Below are positions 1-8,868 of a stretch of DNA of 64,000 bases, one piece after another. The notes beneath the pieces were generated by a model that saw nothing but the letters and a program-made list of their open reading frames with translations, made no database searches and was not told where the DNA came from. Source of the DNA: Rikenellaceae bacterium (GTDB taxonomy: Bacteria; Bacteroidota; Bacteroidia; Bacteroidales; UBA932). The position numbers and the translations under genes are program-made. The DNA lies in assembly GCA_900769885.1 (NCBI GenBank), contig CAAGIG010000087.1, forward strand, positions 13,746 to 77,745, in the 5' to 3' direction. Numbering within the stretch: position 1 is the first letter of the stretch; the number at the start of each line of letters is the position of its first letter.

Positions 1-138
1 TTTGTTTGTCAAACAAGAACCCAAAGCTTCCATTACATTGTCACTGACAAAGTTCTCAGAAGCGATAAGTTCGATACCGTGTAGCTGTCTGTTTTCCTCT
101 TTTTTAATGAGTTCAGCTATTTGAAGATCTTTTTTCAT
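1..138 (-). CDS. glyA: Serine hydroxymethyltransferase, N-terminal part (truncated by window edge)
   Basis: The first 46 codons of a minus-strand gene running off the left edge. The start is the ATG at 138-136. The translation contains [18 protein letters not shown] followed by LGSCLTN, the conserved N-terminal signature of serine hydroxymethyltransferase, which makes glycine and methylene-tetrahydrofolate from serine with pyridoxal phosphate in the cytosol. The PLP-binding lysine and most of the fold lie outside the window. It is divergent from the TrmH-like gene at 216. I saw no clear -7 box for it between 139 and 174. Confidence 0.9.
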   Translation of the reverse strand, partial: MKKDLQIAELIKKEENRQLHGIELIASENFVSDNVMEALGSCLTNK

Positions 139-174
139 AAATATATAGTATGTTAAATTTTTCACATATTATTT

Positions 175-182
175 TAACTTTG
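175..182 (+). promoter_or_regulatory. Bacteroidetes-type -7 promoter element upstream of trmH-like gene
   Basis: TAACTTTG matches the Bacteroidetes sigma-ABfr -7 consensus TAnnTTTG and lies 33 nt before the ATG at 216. No clear TTTG -33 box is present at the expected spacing, so this rests on the -7 element only. Confidence 0.5.
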
Positions 183-215
183 CGAAATTAATCAAAAAAA
201 CTCACTCTTTCACAA

Positions 216-788
216 ATGTTCAGAAAATTATTAAACAGCGAGCTGGGCAGAGCCGACATTGACCAATACAAACAACTCGAAAAACTCCCTATAACCATTG
301 TACTGGACAATGTAAGAAGTCGTCATAATATCGGTTCGGCATTCAGGACTTCAGACGCTTTCAGAGTCAATGAGATAATCCTGTGCGGCATCAGTTCGAC
401 ACCCCCTTCAGCAGAAATTCACAAATCTGCGCTGGGAGCAGAATTTTCGGTAGACTGGAGATACTTCGACAAGACAGAAGATGCCCTGAAAGAGTTGAAA
501 TCACAAGGATACACAATAATCAGCATCGAACAGACCGAGAATTCTGTTTCTCTCGACAAATTCATATCTCAAGAACAGAGACTCAGCCCCGATGCCAAAT
601 ATGCGATTATATTCGGAAATGAGGTTCACGGAATCTCACAAGCAGCTGTCGATATGAGTGAAATGGCTATTGAAATCCCGCAATACGGAACGAAACACTC
701 TCTGAATGTTTCAGTTACAATAGGAATAATACTCTACAGCCTCTCCTGGAGACTCCTGCAAGCTATGGATTCATCAAATCTGCGTTAA
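216..788 (+). CDS. TrmH/SpoU-family RNA 2'-O-methyltransferase
   Basis: A 190-residue SPOUT methyltransferase. All three family motifs are visible: NVRSRHNIGSAFR (residues 32-44), IFGNEVHGIS (132-141) and IPQYGTKHSLNVSV (154-167), which build the trefoil-knot SAM site. It lacks the N-terminal substrate-binding domain of RlmB-type members, so it is a minimal catalytic form. Such enzymes methylate a ribose 2'-OH of tRNA or rRNA; the target cannot be read from sequence. The 3' end overlaps the convergent TPR gene by 26 bp. The ATG at 216 follows a plausible -7 box. Confidence 0.85.
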   Translation: MFRKLLNSELGRADIDQYKQLEKLPITIVLDNVRSRHNIGSAFRTSDAFRVNEIILCGISSTPPSAEIHKSALGAEFSVDWRYFDKTEDALKELKSQGYTIISIEQTENSVSLDKFISQEQRLSPDAKYAIIFGNEVHGISQAAVDMSEMAIEIPQYGTKHSLNVSVTIGIILYSLSWRLLQAMDSSNLR

Positions 789-1035
789 CAAATCTCAAAA
801 TATCATAAATAGACTCCACTGCCGCAGCCGCAGGGCCGGCTGGATCTATCAATTTTGCTTTGTTATACGCATTGATTGCATCACCCCACATCTGATGGCG
901 ACGGTAAATGCCACCTAGCAAAAACCATCCACGCGAGTTCTGGGGTTCATTTTTAAGCAATTCATCCAACAAATCACGGGCTTCATTCAGATGCCCCTGA
1001 GCAATCATTTTTTCAATTTCTGATATCTTATTCAT
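763..1035 (-). CDS. Small tetratricopeptide-repeat protein
   Basis: A 90-residue soluble protein with about two TPR helix pairs: a first around residues 3-30 (GHLNEARDLLDELLKNEP) and a second around 34-66 (W-x2-LGGIYRR then W-x-DAINAYNKAKLIDP). A six-codon-longer start at 1053 would overlap rnfA, so the ATG at 1035, 4 nt after the rnfA stop, is preferred. It is the last gene of the rnf run and presumably co-transcribed. TPR proteins scaffold protein-protein contacts; a link to Rnf assembly is only a guess from position. Its 3' end overlaps the convergent methyltransferase gene. Confidence 0.75.
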   Translation of the reverse strand: MNKISEIEKMIAQGHLNEARDLLDELLKNEPQNSRGWFLLGGIYRRHQMWGDAINAYNKAKLIDPAGPAAAAVESIYDILRFVNADLMNP

Positions 1036-1039
1036 AGTT

Positions 1040-1642
1040 CTAAACGAGTCCACTGAATCCCATAAACGCCAAAGCCAGAATACCGGCAGTAATCAAAGCG
1101 ATAGGAATTCCTTTAAATACTTTAGGGACAGAAACAAGTTCAAGCTGTTCACGGATACCGGCAAAAAGAACCATTGCCACACCGAATCCCAACGCACTTG
1201 CAACTGCATAAACGACAGATTGTCCAAGATTGAGCATATGGGCTTCACCTCCGAATGTAAACTCTTTGGTAACCACCATAATAGCAACCCCCAACACCGC
1301 ACAGTTGGTTGTAATCAAAGGCAAGAAAATACCCAATGCCTGATATAGTGCAGGAGAAATCTTTTTAAGGACAATTTCCACCATTTGTACCAATGCAGCA
1401 ATCACTAAAATGAAAGTGATGGTCTGCATATATTCTATATTGAACTGCAGCAACAAATATTTATTCACAATATAAGTTACCAAAGTCGATAAAGCCATTA
1501 CAAACATTACGGCAGCAGACATACCTATCGCAGTATTCACTTTATTGGAAACGCCCAAGAAAGGACAAATTCCCAAAAACTGAGATAGAAGAATATTATT
1601 GACAAAAACTGCCGATACAATTATTATAAGAATCTCTGCCAT
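1040..1642 (-). CDS. rnfA: Rnf complex membrane subunit RnfA
   Basis: A 200-residue integral membrane protein with about six transmembrane segments, matching RnfA/NqrE in length and pattern. The N-terminus [20 protein letters not shown] and the mid-protein [10 protein letters not shown] are hallmarks of this subunit; each carries a conserved Cys (C25 and the one in TTNCAVLG) at the membrane iron-sulfur site reported for Rnf/Nqr complexes. RnfA pairs with RnfE in the ion-translocating core that couples ferredoxin oxidation to NAD reduction and Na+ or H+ export. It lies 5 bp after rnfE. Confidence 0.95.
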   Translation of the reverse strand: MAEILIIIVSAVFVNNILLSQFLGICPFLGVSNKVNTAIGMSAAVMFVMALSTLVTYIVNKYLLLQFNIEYMQTITFILVIAALVQMVEIVLKKISPALYQALGIFLPLITTNCAVLGVAIMVVTKEFTFGGEAHMLNLGQSVVYAVASALGFGVAMVLFAGIREQLELVSVPKVFKGIPIALITAGILALAFMGFSGLV

Positions 1643-1647
1643 AACGG

Positions 1648-2235
1648 TTAATTTTTCTTAGCTGTTAAATTTTTGAACAACACCATCAAATATCCAAGGA
1701 CAATAAATGCTCCGGGAGCCAGTACAAATGCAAGGATTCCATCTCCCTCGGCAAACTTCCAGCCGAACAGAGAAAGAGAACCAAGAATCTCTCTGACAAG
1801 TCCGATGATGGTAAGCGATGCGGTAAATCCCAAACCGATACCGAGACCATCCAAAGCAGAATCTCCTACAGAATTTTTATTGGCAAAAGCCTCAGCACGA
1901 CCAAGGACAATACAGTTTACCACAATCAAAGGGATAAACAGACCTAGTGTCTCGTACAATGAGGGCAGAAAAGCCTGCATAAGGAGTTGCAAAATAGTCA
2001 CAAATGACGCAATCACAACGATATATGAAGGAATTCTCACCTTATTGGGAATCAATCCGGCTATAAGAGATATTGCCATATTGGACAAAATCAATACAAA
2101 TGTGGTAGCAAGTCCCATTCCCAAGCCATTGATGGCAGAAGTGGTTGTTCCCAAAGTAGGACACATTCCAAGAACCAATACAAAAGTTGGATTCTCCTTC
2201 AGAATTCCTTTAGTCACTAATCCTAATTTACTCAT
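1648..2235 (-). CDS. rnfE: Rnf complex membrane subunit RnfE
   Basis: A 195-residue membrane protein homologous to RnfA, with [20 protein letters not shown] near the start and [13 protein letters not shown] later, the RnfE versions of the Cys-containing half-helix motifs. Translation could begin at a TTG two codons upstream, but the ATG at 2235 ([10 protein letters not shown]) is the usual RnfE start and lies 8 nt after the rnfG stop. It forms an inverted-topology pair with RnfA in the inner membrane. The charged C-terminal tail (KNLTAKKN) follows the last helix. Confidence 0.95.
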   Translation of the reverse strand: MSKLGLVTKGILKENPTFVLVLGMCPTLGTTTSAINGLGMGLATTFVLILSNMAISLIAGLIPNKVRIPSYIVVIASFVTILQLLMQAFLPSLYETLGLFIPLIVVNCIVLGRAEAFANKNSVGDSALDGLGIGLGFTASLTIIGLVREILGSLSLFGWKFAEGDGILAFVLAPGAFIVLGYLMVLFKNLTAKKN

Positions 2236-2243
2236 AACCAATA

Positions 2244-2819
2244 CTATTTATTATTAGCAACGATTTCATTAAAAGCATTATAGGCTTTTTGCACTGCATC
2301 AGCATAAGCCCTTGATGTAATAGTGGATGCTGTAATCGCATCAATATCTCCACCATCTTTACGGACTGCAAGTTTGAATGAGGATGGATTTTTTCCCTCA
2401 AACTGGCCCGCAAAAGAGGGATCAGTCATTTTTGCACCCAAACCCGGTGTTTCCGAATGTGAAAGGACCGAAATACTTACAATATCACCATTGGTATTAA
2501 ATCCTACCATAGCTTTGATTGTACCACTGAAACCTTTTGATGTAGAGGTCTCAATAGCATAACCTACCACCTCTTCACCTTTCTTTGCAGTATAATAGAC
2601 AAATTTTTCCCCTGCACACTCAATCTCTCCCTTCTCATCGGAAGGGACATTGTCAAACTCAGGAACGACCAGGGCAATAGCATTATTTGTCTTTGCAAGA
2701 GCCGCATCCGCAATAGGTTTTTGGGTCAAAACATATACAACTCCCAAAAGTGCAGAACACAATAAACATACTGCGGTCAGACAAATGGTCATATTCTTGA
2801 ATGTAGATTCTTTAGCCAT
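2244..2819 (-). CDS. rnfG: Rnf complex flavoprotein subunit RnfG
   Basis: A 191-residue protein with one N-terminal membrane anchor (about residues 11-31) and a periplasmic FMN-binding domain. HSETPGLG (121-128) and the flavinylation motif TASTITS (163-169) are visible; Thr166 is the expected site of covalent FMN attachment through a phosphodiester bond. The usual S/T-G-A-T reads T-A-S-T here, a mild variant. The gene overlaps the end of rnfD by 8 bp, suggesting translational coupling. Attachment would need an ApbE flavin transferase, which is not in this window. Confidence 0.95.
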   Translation of the reverse strand: MAKESTFKNMTICLTAVCLLCSALLGVVYVLTQKPIADAALAKTNNAIALVVPEFDNVPSDEKGEIECAGEKFVYYTAKKGEEVVGYAIETSTSKGFSGTIKAMVGFNTNGDIVSISVLSHSETPGLGAKMTDPSFAGQFEGKNPSSFKLAVRKDGGDIDAITASTITSRAYADAVQKAYNAFNEIVANNK

Positions 2820-3816
2820 TTTTCACCTCCTTCCCAAATCTTCTGGGTTTGATATATTTATTAAGCAATGGAACCACTGAGTTCATTATCAGAATTGCAA
2901 ACGAAATACCTTCAGGATATGCTCCGAAATAACGGATAAGGACAGTTATCAGACCAATACCGACACCGAATATTATCATCCCTTTGGTAGTCATTGGAGA
3001 TGTAACATAGTCAGTAGCCATAAATATCGAACCGAGCAACACCCCACCGGTCAAAATATTGAACAACGGATCGGTATATTGAGCAGGGTCAATCAACCAG
3101 AAAATTCCTGAAACTGCTGCAATTGTCAAAATTATCGAAAGGGTGATATGAGGTCTTATAACCTTTCTCACCAACAGATATACAAATCCCAAAATCAAAG
3201 CCAATGCTGAAACCTCACCAACAGAACCACCTGTCTTGAGGAAAAGCATCTCGATATAAGACAAATCGGGATGTGCTGCGAGAATAGCATCCAGAGGCTG
3301 TCCCTGAGCCAATCCCTCTTTTACCAAAGACAATGGTGTAGCTCCGGTAGCGGCATCAATACCATCTCTGAACCAGGAAGCAGGGATACTCCAGTCGGTC
3401 ATCATCACAGGGAATGATACCAACAGGAAGACACGACCCACCAGCGCAGGATTAAAGATATTGTGTCCCAGACCACCGAATGTCATTTTTGCAACACCGA
3501 TAGCAACAATAGAACCGATAAGCATCAACCACCAAGGGGCACTCGGTGGAAGATTCAAAGCAAGCAGCACTCCGGTCACAGCTGCCGAAAGGTCATCCAC
3601 AGTAGGTTCTACCTTCATCAAATATTTCTGAATCAAATACTCAACCCCGACACAAGTCAATGCTCCCACTACCACCAGCTGGATAGCAGAAAATCCAAAG
3701 AAATAAATCGACACTAGCAACGAAGGGGCCAAAGCGATAAGGACATCTCTCATTATCTTCCTTGTACTCTCATTACCGTGGATATGAGGGGATGGTGAAA
3801 CTAACAGTTTTCTCAT
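2812..3816 (-). CDS. rnfD: Rnf complex membrane flavoprotein subunit RnfD
   Basis: A 334-residue polytopic membrane protein. FGGLGHNIFNPALVGR (about 113-128) and ATGATPLSL (156-164) are diagnostic; Thr160 of TGATP is the expected covalent FMN site. C-terminal helices contain GSIFMATDYVTSPMT, also conserved in RnfD/NqrB. It passes electrons between RnfG and the membrane iron-sulfur core and belongs to the ion channel. The start is the ATG at 3816, 9 nt after the rnfC stop, and its end overlaps rnfG. Confidence 0.95.
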   Translation of the reverse strand: MRKLLVSPSPHIHGNESTRKIMRDVLIALAPSLLVSIYFFGFSAIQLVVVGALTCVGVEYLIQKYLMKVEPTVDDLSAAVTGVLLALNLPPSAPWWLMLIGSIVAIGVAKMTFGGLGHNIFNPALVGRVFLLVSFPVMMTDWSIPASWFRDGIDAATGATPLSLVKEGLAQGQPLDAILAAHPDLSYIEMLFLKTGGSVGEVSALALILGFVYLLVRKVIRPHITLSIILTIAAVSGIFWLIDPAQYTDPLFNILTGGVLLGSIFMATDYVTSPMTTKGMIIFGVGIGLITVLIRYFGAYPEGISFAILIMNSVVPLLNKYIKPRRFGKEVKNG

Positions 3817-3825
3817 ACTATTATA

Positions 3826-5160
3826 TTACTTTTTAGGGCGGCTACGCATAATCTTGAGGACATCAGCCTTAGCCATTCTTATATAATCCAACAAAGCGAT
3901 ATTGGCAGGACAGGTAAACATACAACTGCCACATTCAATACAGTCGTAAACCTTTTCTTGCTCAAGATCTTCATTTCTACCCAAACGGGCAAGTTTATTC
4001 AACAGATAGGGTTCAAGTCCCATAGGGCACGCCTGAACACATTTTGCACATCTGATACACTCCCCTTCAGGTTTGCGTTTTGTCTGACCCTCAGTCAGAA
4101 CCAACAAAGAAGAGGTACTTTTTACAGTTGAAGCAGCAATATTTGACACCGCCTTACCCATCATAGGGCCACCACTGATAAGTTTTGCTGCATCCTTAGG
4201 CAATCTACCCACCTGATCCAATATCTTTTCAATTGGAGTACCTACACGAATTTTAAAATTACGCTGCTGCTCGGTACAATCACCTGTAATGGTTACAACA
4301 TTGTCCACCAAAGGTTTGTTCTTCTGAACAGCCTCATACACAGCAAAGGCGGTTCCGCAGTTTTGAACAACTACCCCGGCATCAATAGGAAGTCCCATTG
4401 AAGGAACTTCTCTTCTGGTCAAAGCCTGAATAAGTTGTTTCTCTCCCCCTTGAGGATATTTCTTAGCCAAAGCCACAACCTCAATTCCAGGAGTGTTAAA
4501 AGATTGCAATTTCTTGATTGCCAAAGGCTTATTATCTTCAACACCAATATATGCCTTTGTCACGCCCAACACTTTCATCATAATCTTTGTACCTATGATG
4601 ATTTCCTCAGGGTGCTCAAGCATCAAACGGTAGTCAGAAGTGATATAAGGCTCACATTCAGCACCATTGATAATCAGGTATTCTGCCTTTTTACCGGGAG
4701 GAGGGGAAAGTTTGACGTGGGTAGGGAACGATGCTCCACCAAGTCCTACGACACCACAATCTCCAATCCTCTTCAATATCTCTGCCGGTGTCAGAGTTAT
4801 ATCTCTTTTGATTTCAGGGGAAAGATCTACCGATTCATCCCACTCGTCTCCCTGAACATCAATAATGATATGCATCACTGCATTACCTGCAATATCTTTA
4901 TATGGCTCTACTGAAGCCACAGTTCCTGAAACTGAAGAGTGGATATTTGCAGATATAAAACCACTTGCGGTAGCTATCAATTGACCTGCCTTTACATAGT
5001 CTCCTTTTTGGACAATTGGTTGAGCAGGAGCTCCAAGATGCTGAGACATTGAGATATATACCCTGTCAAGAATAGGGAAATTCTCAATAGCCGAATCTGC
5101 TGACAATTTACTGTCGTGTGGGTGAACACCACCCATTGAGAAGGTCTTTTTCATCTTCAT
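3826..5160 (-). CDS. rnfC: Rnf complex NADH-binding iron-sulfur subunit RnfC
   Basis: A 444-residue peripheral subunit. An N-terminal barrel-sandwich region (about 1-110) precedes the Complex-I-51K-like FMN/NAD domain with GLGGASFPTHVK (139-150) and NGAECEPY. Two C-terminal [4Fe-4S] motifs follow: CIRCAKCVQACP (368-379) and CIECGSCMFTCP (407-418). RnfC is the cytoplasmic site where NAD is reduced. Two starts are possible, 5160 or the in-frame Met two codons later (5154). The intergenic gap to rnfB is 1 bp. Without the long Ala/Lys-rich tail of proteobacterial RnfC, it is the compact type. Confidence 0.95.
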   Translation of the reverse strand: MKMKKTFSMGGVHPHDSKLSADSAIENFPILDRVYISMSQHLGAPAQPIVQKGDYVKAGQLIATASGFISANIHSSVSGTVASVEPYKDIAGNAVMHIIIDVQGDEWDESVDLSPEIKRDITLTPAEILKRIGDCGVVGLGGASFPTHVKLSPPPGKKAEYLIINGAECEPYITSDYRLMLEHPEEIIIGTKIMMKVLGVTKAYIGVEDNKPLAIKKLQSFNTPGIEVVALAKKYPQGGEKQLIQALTRREVPSMGLPIDAGVVVQNCGTAFAVYEAVQKNKPLVDNVVTITGDCTEQQRNFKIRVGTPIEKILDQVGRLPKDAAKLISGGPMMGKAVSNIAASTVKSTSSLLVLTEGQTKRKPEGECIRCAKCVQACPMGLEPYLLNKLARLGRNEDLEQEKVYDCIECGSCMFTCPANIALLDYIRMAKADVLKIMRSRPKK

Positions 5161-5161
5161 T

Positions 5162-6043
5162 CTACTGCTCTTTTTCTGTTACTTGTGATTCTTGATTGAC
5201 AGGTTCCTGAGGTTTTGGGACTCTTACAGGGAAATTTACAGACCAAATTGCTTTGGTAGGACACTCGTCCACACATTTTCTACAAAGTTTACATTTGTTG
5301 AAATCGATATACGAGAGATTGTTTTCTACTGTAATTGCTCCGAAAGGACAAACTTTCTCACATTTTCTACAACCGATACAAGCCACTGCACAAGCCTTTT
5401 TCGCAGCAGCCCCTTTATCTTTGTTCATACAACTGACATACACTCTGCGGTTTTTAGGTCCTTTGTTCCTCAACTCAATAATATTTTTGGGACAAGCCTT
5501 AACACAAGCTCCGCAAGAGGTACATTTTTCCTCATCCACCTCGGGCAATTTTGTTCTGGGATTTATCTTGATAGCATCAAAAGGGCAAACTTTTTCACAA
5601 TCGCCACCACCCAAACAGCCATAACGGCAATCGGTATCTCCGCTATAAAGGGAATTCATAATTTTACAAGATGAAGAACCATCGTAGAAATTTGTCCTGG
5701 GACGATTGTCACAAGTACCATAACATCTGACTACCGCCACCATCGGAACTTTTTCCTCAACAGCGACTCCCAATTTCTCACCGATTGTTTTCATCACGTC
5801 ATTTCCCCCCACAGGACAAAACTTTCCGTCAAGAGAGCCGGCCTTTACACAAGCCTCAGCAAACGCGCGGCAACCGGCAAAGCCACAACCGCCACAATTG
5901 GCTCCGGGCATAATAGCCTCGACAATATCAATTCTTGGATCCTCCTGAACATTGAATTTCTTGGCAATCAAAAACAATACTACTGCCAAAAACAATCCCA
6001 AACAGGTCAGGACAACGATTGTAAAAATCAAAGTAGTGCTCAT
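5162..6043 (-). CDS. rnfB: Rnf complex ferredoxin-type subunit RnfB
   Basis: A 293-residue protein with one N-terminal membrane helix (about 5-27) and a chain of iron-sulfur motifs. The RnfB-specific cluster is NCGGCGFAGC plus a later Cys (C50, C53, C58, C76). Downstream come four ferredoxin-like motifs, including CTSCGACVKACP, CIGCRKCEKVCP and CKLCRKCVDECP. It accepts electrons from reduced ferredoxin on the cytoplasmic side and passes them into the complex. It is the first structural rnf gene of the run, 2 nt after rseC. The C-terminal tail (EPVNQESQVTEKEQ) is low-complexity and charged. Confidence 0.95.
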   Translation of the reverse strand: MSTTLIFTIVVLTCLGLFLAVVLFLIAKKFNVQEDPRIDIVEAIMPGANCGGCGFAGCRAFAEACVKAGSLDGKFCPVGGNDVMKTIGEKLGVAVEEKVPMVAVVRCYGTCDNRPRTNFYDGSSSCKIMNSLYSGDTDCRYGCLGGGDCEKVCPFDAIKINPRTKLPEVDEEKCTSCGACVKACPKNIIELRNKGPKNRRVYVSCMNKDKGAAAKKACAVACIGCRKCEKVCPFGAITVENNLSYIDFNKCKLCRKCVDECPTKAIWSVNFPVRVPKPQEPVNQESQVTEKEQ

Positions 6044-6045
6044 TT

Positions 6046-6471
6046 TTATATTTTTTCTACACTAAAAATAAATTTATTTCCAAGTTTCTTCTTTACCAGA
6101 GCCAATGCAAAAAAGTAGAGAGCCAAAACTCCTACCGTAATCGCAGCGACACATAATTCATCCGGCAAAACAACTGACAAAGTTAATAATAAAACCAATA
6201 TAATAAACAATGGAATAACATAAGCGAGCAACACAGCTTTCATTCCCATCGAATATCTTATCATAACATTGACATTGTCTCCCACTTTAAAACTTCCGTC
6301 ATCAGCCCTCTTCACCTCAATTATTTTCGATTCGGCATCAGAAGCCCCACAAACACCCTTTGCGTGACAAGCAGCACAGGCACTTTTGGAGACAATTTCC
6401 ACCTCCACAGAATCGGGAGTCACTCTACTGACTACCCCCGAATGTTTTATTACATTCTTACTATTTTCCAT
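6046..6471 (-). CDS. rseC: SoxR-reducing system protein RseC family
   Basis: A 141-residue protein with an N-terminal beta-rich domain, a cysteine motif SACAACHAKGVC (C32, C35, C41) and two transmembrane helices (about 76-97 and 105-125). This matches the RseC/MucC family. In E. coli RseC works with the Rsx (Rnf) complex to keep SoxR reduced; in many bacteria it simply sits beside rnf. Here it immediately precedes rnfB (2 bp gap), which supports a role in Rnf maturation or electron flow. No soxR is present in the window. Confidence 0.88.
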   Translation of the reverse strand: MENSKNVIKHSGVVSRVTPDSVEVEIVSKSACAACHAKGVCGASDAESKIIEVKRADDGSFKVGDNVNVMIRYSMGMKAVLLAYVIPLFIILVLLLTLSVVLPDELCVAAITVGVLALYFFALALVKKKLGNKFIFSVEKI

Positions 6472-6474
6472 CTT

Positions 6475-7320
6475 TTACTTCTTCTCGTTATTCTTGTCGA
6501 TTTTACTTTCAAAAGGATAACTTATATTCTCCCAGGCACTTAGACGACCATACACAGACCCGACAATAATAGGGGCCTGAAAAAGGAGAGGAATCCTGTT
6601 ATAGTCATCTGATACCCAAACAAATAACTCTTCTTCTCCGGTAAAAACCTCCCCCGCAACCACTTTTGCGGCAAATTTCATTGAACGGAATTTGCCAAGA
6701 CCCGGAACCCTTACAGTTTCCTTTCCGATATATCTGAAATAGATATTGAAAATATCATTATCTATGGCAAACGAAACAGGGTAATTTTTCCCTTGATCAA
6801 TCTTTTCAAAATCGATATTCCTGGCGTGATAAAACAGAGTCAGCAGGTCAAAAGTACACTCATTTCCAGGTAAAATGGTATCAATTACACCACTCTTTTT
6901 AATGATGGAGGCATCTATCTGATGAGTTTCATTGTTCCAATAATAGTAATTCTCAATGGTATACCCACCTTCATAAATATCTCTCTCAAAATAGAATGGA
7001 GTTATATCATTCTCAAAAAAGCGGGACTCGTATCTATCCCTTACTTTAAAAAAAGCATCCCAGAATTTATATGTTTTACCCTGAGCCACAGCCCTCAGAG
7101 TTCCAAGAGAATCAAGCATCCCTCCCCGAGAGAGGGTTACATCGACCTCCCCCACATCTGTTCTTATACCCAACCACTTGTAATGAAGTACATAAGTGAG
7201 TTTCTCTGATGGGGCAAAAGCGTGCTTCTCTTTCAGTTCGGGAACAACGGGAAGACATTGCCCAAACGAAAGAACAGGGAACAAAATCAACAATATAAAA
7301 ATCCTAAAAGCCCTCGCCAT
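6475..7320 (-). CDS. DUF3108 domain-containing secreted protein
   Basis: A 281-residue protein with a Sec signal peptide (FRIFILLILFPVLSFGQ, cleavage near residue 21) followed by a DUF3108 domain. The region around residues 38-75 (EKLTYVLHYKWLGIRTDVGE) and a later NYPVSF segment are typical. DUF3108 proteins are predicted periplasmic beta-rich proteins of unknown function. The start overlaps the dnaB stop by 17 bp, so the two are probably co-translated. I see no catalytic motif and make no functional claim. Confidence 0.8.
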   Translation of the reverse strand: MARAFRIFILLILFPVLSFGQCLPVVPELKEKHAFAPSEKLTYVLHYKWLGIRTDVGEVDVTLSRGGMLDSLGTLRAVAQGKTYKFWDAFFKVRDRYESRFFENDITPFYFERDIYEGGYTIENYYYWNNETHQIDASIIKKSGVIDTILPGNECTFDLLTLFYHARNIDFEKIDQGKNYPVSFAIDNDIFNIYFRYIGKETVRVPGLGKFRSMKFAAKVVAGEVFTGEEELFVWVSDDYNRIPLLFQAPIIVGSVYGRLSAWENISYPFESKIDKNNEKK

Positions 7321-8782
7321 TAAATTCAGGAAGATTCATACTTGACTCATATTCAAGAGGTTCATCTGCCGAACCATCATAATAGTCATCGTCATTGGCA
7401 TCCACAAACCTTGCCTCGTTTGCTCTGAAGCGCATATTCACAACACCGGTAGAACCATTTCTGTGTTTTGCCAGGATAATCTCGGCGAGACCTTTGCTCT
7501 CCTCCCCTTCTGCCAAACCATAATAATCGGGACGGTGAATAAACATAACAATATCGGCATCCTGCTCGATAGCACCCGACTCACGAAGGTCACTCAACTG
7601 GGGACGCTTATTACCTCCACGGGTCTCCACCGCACGGGACAACTGAGACAAAGCCATAATAGGAATACCGAGTTCCTTAGCGATAGCTTTTAGCGAACGG
7701 GAGATAGTCGCAACCTCCTGCTCTCTAAGCCCTTTCAATTCAGGAGGACCTGTCATCAACTGCAAGTAGTCGATAATAATCAGCTTAACCTTGGCATTAT
7801 TGACCAATCGTCTCGCCTTTGAACGGAACTCATAAATTGAGAGTGATGGAGTATCGTCGATAAACAAAGGGGCTGTAGATAGATCCCTGATTCGTTGATG
7901 AAGCTGGTGCATCTCATACTCCTCAAACTTCTTACCACCACGGATTTTCTCCGAAGATAGACCTGTTTCAGAAACAAGCAACCTCTTTACCAGCTGCTTG
8001 GATGACATTTCCAGAGAGAAAAATGCCACAGGAGTTTTATGTTCCACAGCCATATTTCTCGCCATTGTCAACACGAAAGCAGTTTTACCCATCGCAGGAC
8101 GGGCCGCAACGATAACCAAATCGGATTCCTGCCAACCGAGTGTAAATTTGTCCAGACCTGTAAAACCTGAAGCGACACCACTCAATCCATCACTTCTCTG
8201 CTGATTTGCCTCAATATCAGAAATTGCCTCCTTGATAACATCACTAATAGGGAGAGTATCCCTCTTCATATTGTTCTGTGCAAGGGTAAAGAGCTTTTCC
8301 TGAGCAGTTTGCATCAAATCATCCACAGGGATTGAATCGTTGAAAGCATCTCTTTGGATACCCGAAGAAATGGTTATCAACTCCCTCTGAATATATCTTT
8401 GCAAAAGGATTTTTATGTGGTTATCGATATGGACTGCCGAACCGACTCTCTGGGAGAGTTCTATCAGATAGTGAAATCCTCCAATCTCCTCCAGTTCGTT
8501 GGTCTTTTTCAACTGTTCGGTAATTGTAAGGTAGTCAATAGCCTCGTGAGCCATTGCCAATGCACTGATTGCCTGAAATATCTTACGGTGTGCCTCTACA
8601 TAGAAACAATTGGCATTAAGAGAATCCAATACATCGGGAACCACCTTTGGTTCAACCATCAAAGCTCCCAAAACAGCCTCTTCCACTTCTCTGGACTGAG
8701 GAGGCAAAAGACCTCCCATCTCCATCCCTACCTGTTTAATGGAAATATCATTTTTCTTCGGTTTACCGGGTACCTTGGCCAT
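7304..8782 (-). CDS. dnaB: Replicative DNA helicase DnaB
   Basis: A 492-residue helicase. The N-terminal primase-interacting domain (about 25-130) contains PPQSREVEEAVLGALM, and the RecA-like ATPase has Walker A ARPAMGKT (about 227-234), Walker B IIIDYLQLM, and the ELGIPIMALSQLSR and RESGAIEQDADIVMF motifs of DnaB. It is a hexamer that unwinds DNA at the replication fork. No intein is present. The acidic C-terminal tail (DANDDDYYDGSADEP) is typical of Bacteroidetes DnaB. A terminator sits just upstream, so it probably has its own promoter, although I could not identify a clear one. Confidence 0.96.
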   Translation of the reverse strand: MAKVPGKPKKNDISIKQVGMEMGGLLPPQSREVEEAVLGALMVEPKVVPDVLDSLNANCFYVEAHRKIFQAISALAMAHEAIDYLTITEQLKKTNELEEIGGFHYLIELSQRVGSAVHIDNHIKILLQRYIQRELITISSGIQRDAFNDSIPVDDLMQTAQEKLFTLAQNNMKRDTLPISDVIKEAISDIEANQQRSDGLSGVASGFTGLDKFTLGWQESDLVIVAARPAMGKTAFVLTMARNMAVEHKTPVAFFSLEMSSKQLVKRLLVSETGLSSEKIRGGKKFEEYEMHQLHQRIRDLSTAPLFIDDTPSLSIYEFRSKARRLVNNAKVKLIIIDYLQLMTGPPELKGLREQEVATISRSLKAIAKELGIPIMALSQLSRAVETRGGNKRPQLSDLRESGAIEQDADIVMFIHRPDYYGLAEGEESKGLAEIILAKHRNGSTGVVNMRFRANEARFVDANDDDYYDGSADEPLEYESSMNLPEFNGEGF

Positions 8783-8802
8783 AGTATTTATCTGATTTAG
8801 TC

Positions 8803-8845
8803 AAAAAAAGCCTTCATCCTCTTCATTTAAATCGAGGAAGAAGGC
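8803..8845 (-). terminator. Rho-independent terminator after the zinc-ribbon gene
   Basis: On the minus strand the stem GCCTTCTTCCTC pairs with GAGGATGAAGGC across a 12-nt loop and is followed by seven T residues. It ends the M23-MerR-Nif3-zinc-ribbon unit, 23 nt past the stop at 8869, and separates it from dnaB. The central TT/AT mismatches form a small internal loop; the flanking helices are perfect. Confidence 0.85.
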
Positions 8846-8868
8846 ATATTGTTAATTATCCGATGAGA

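Noticed and set aside
1673..2257. 194-codon open frame on the plus strand
   Set aside because: Antisense to rnfE, proline/threonine-rich composition and no recognisable motif; a shadow of the real gene.
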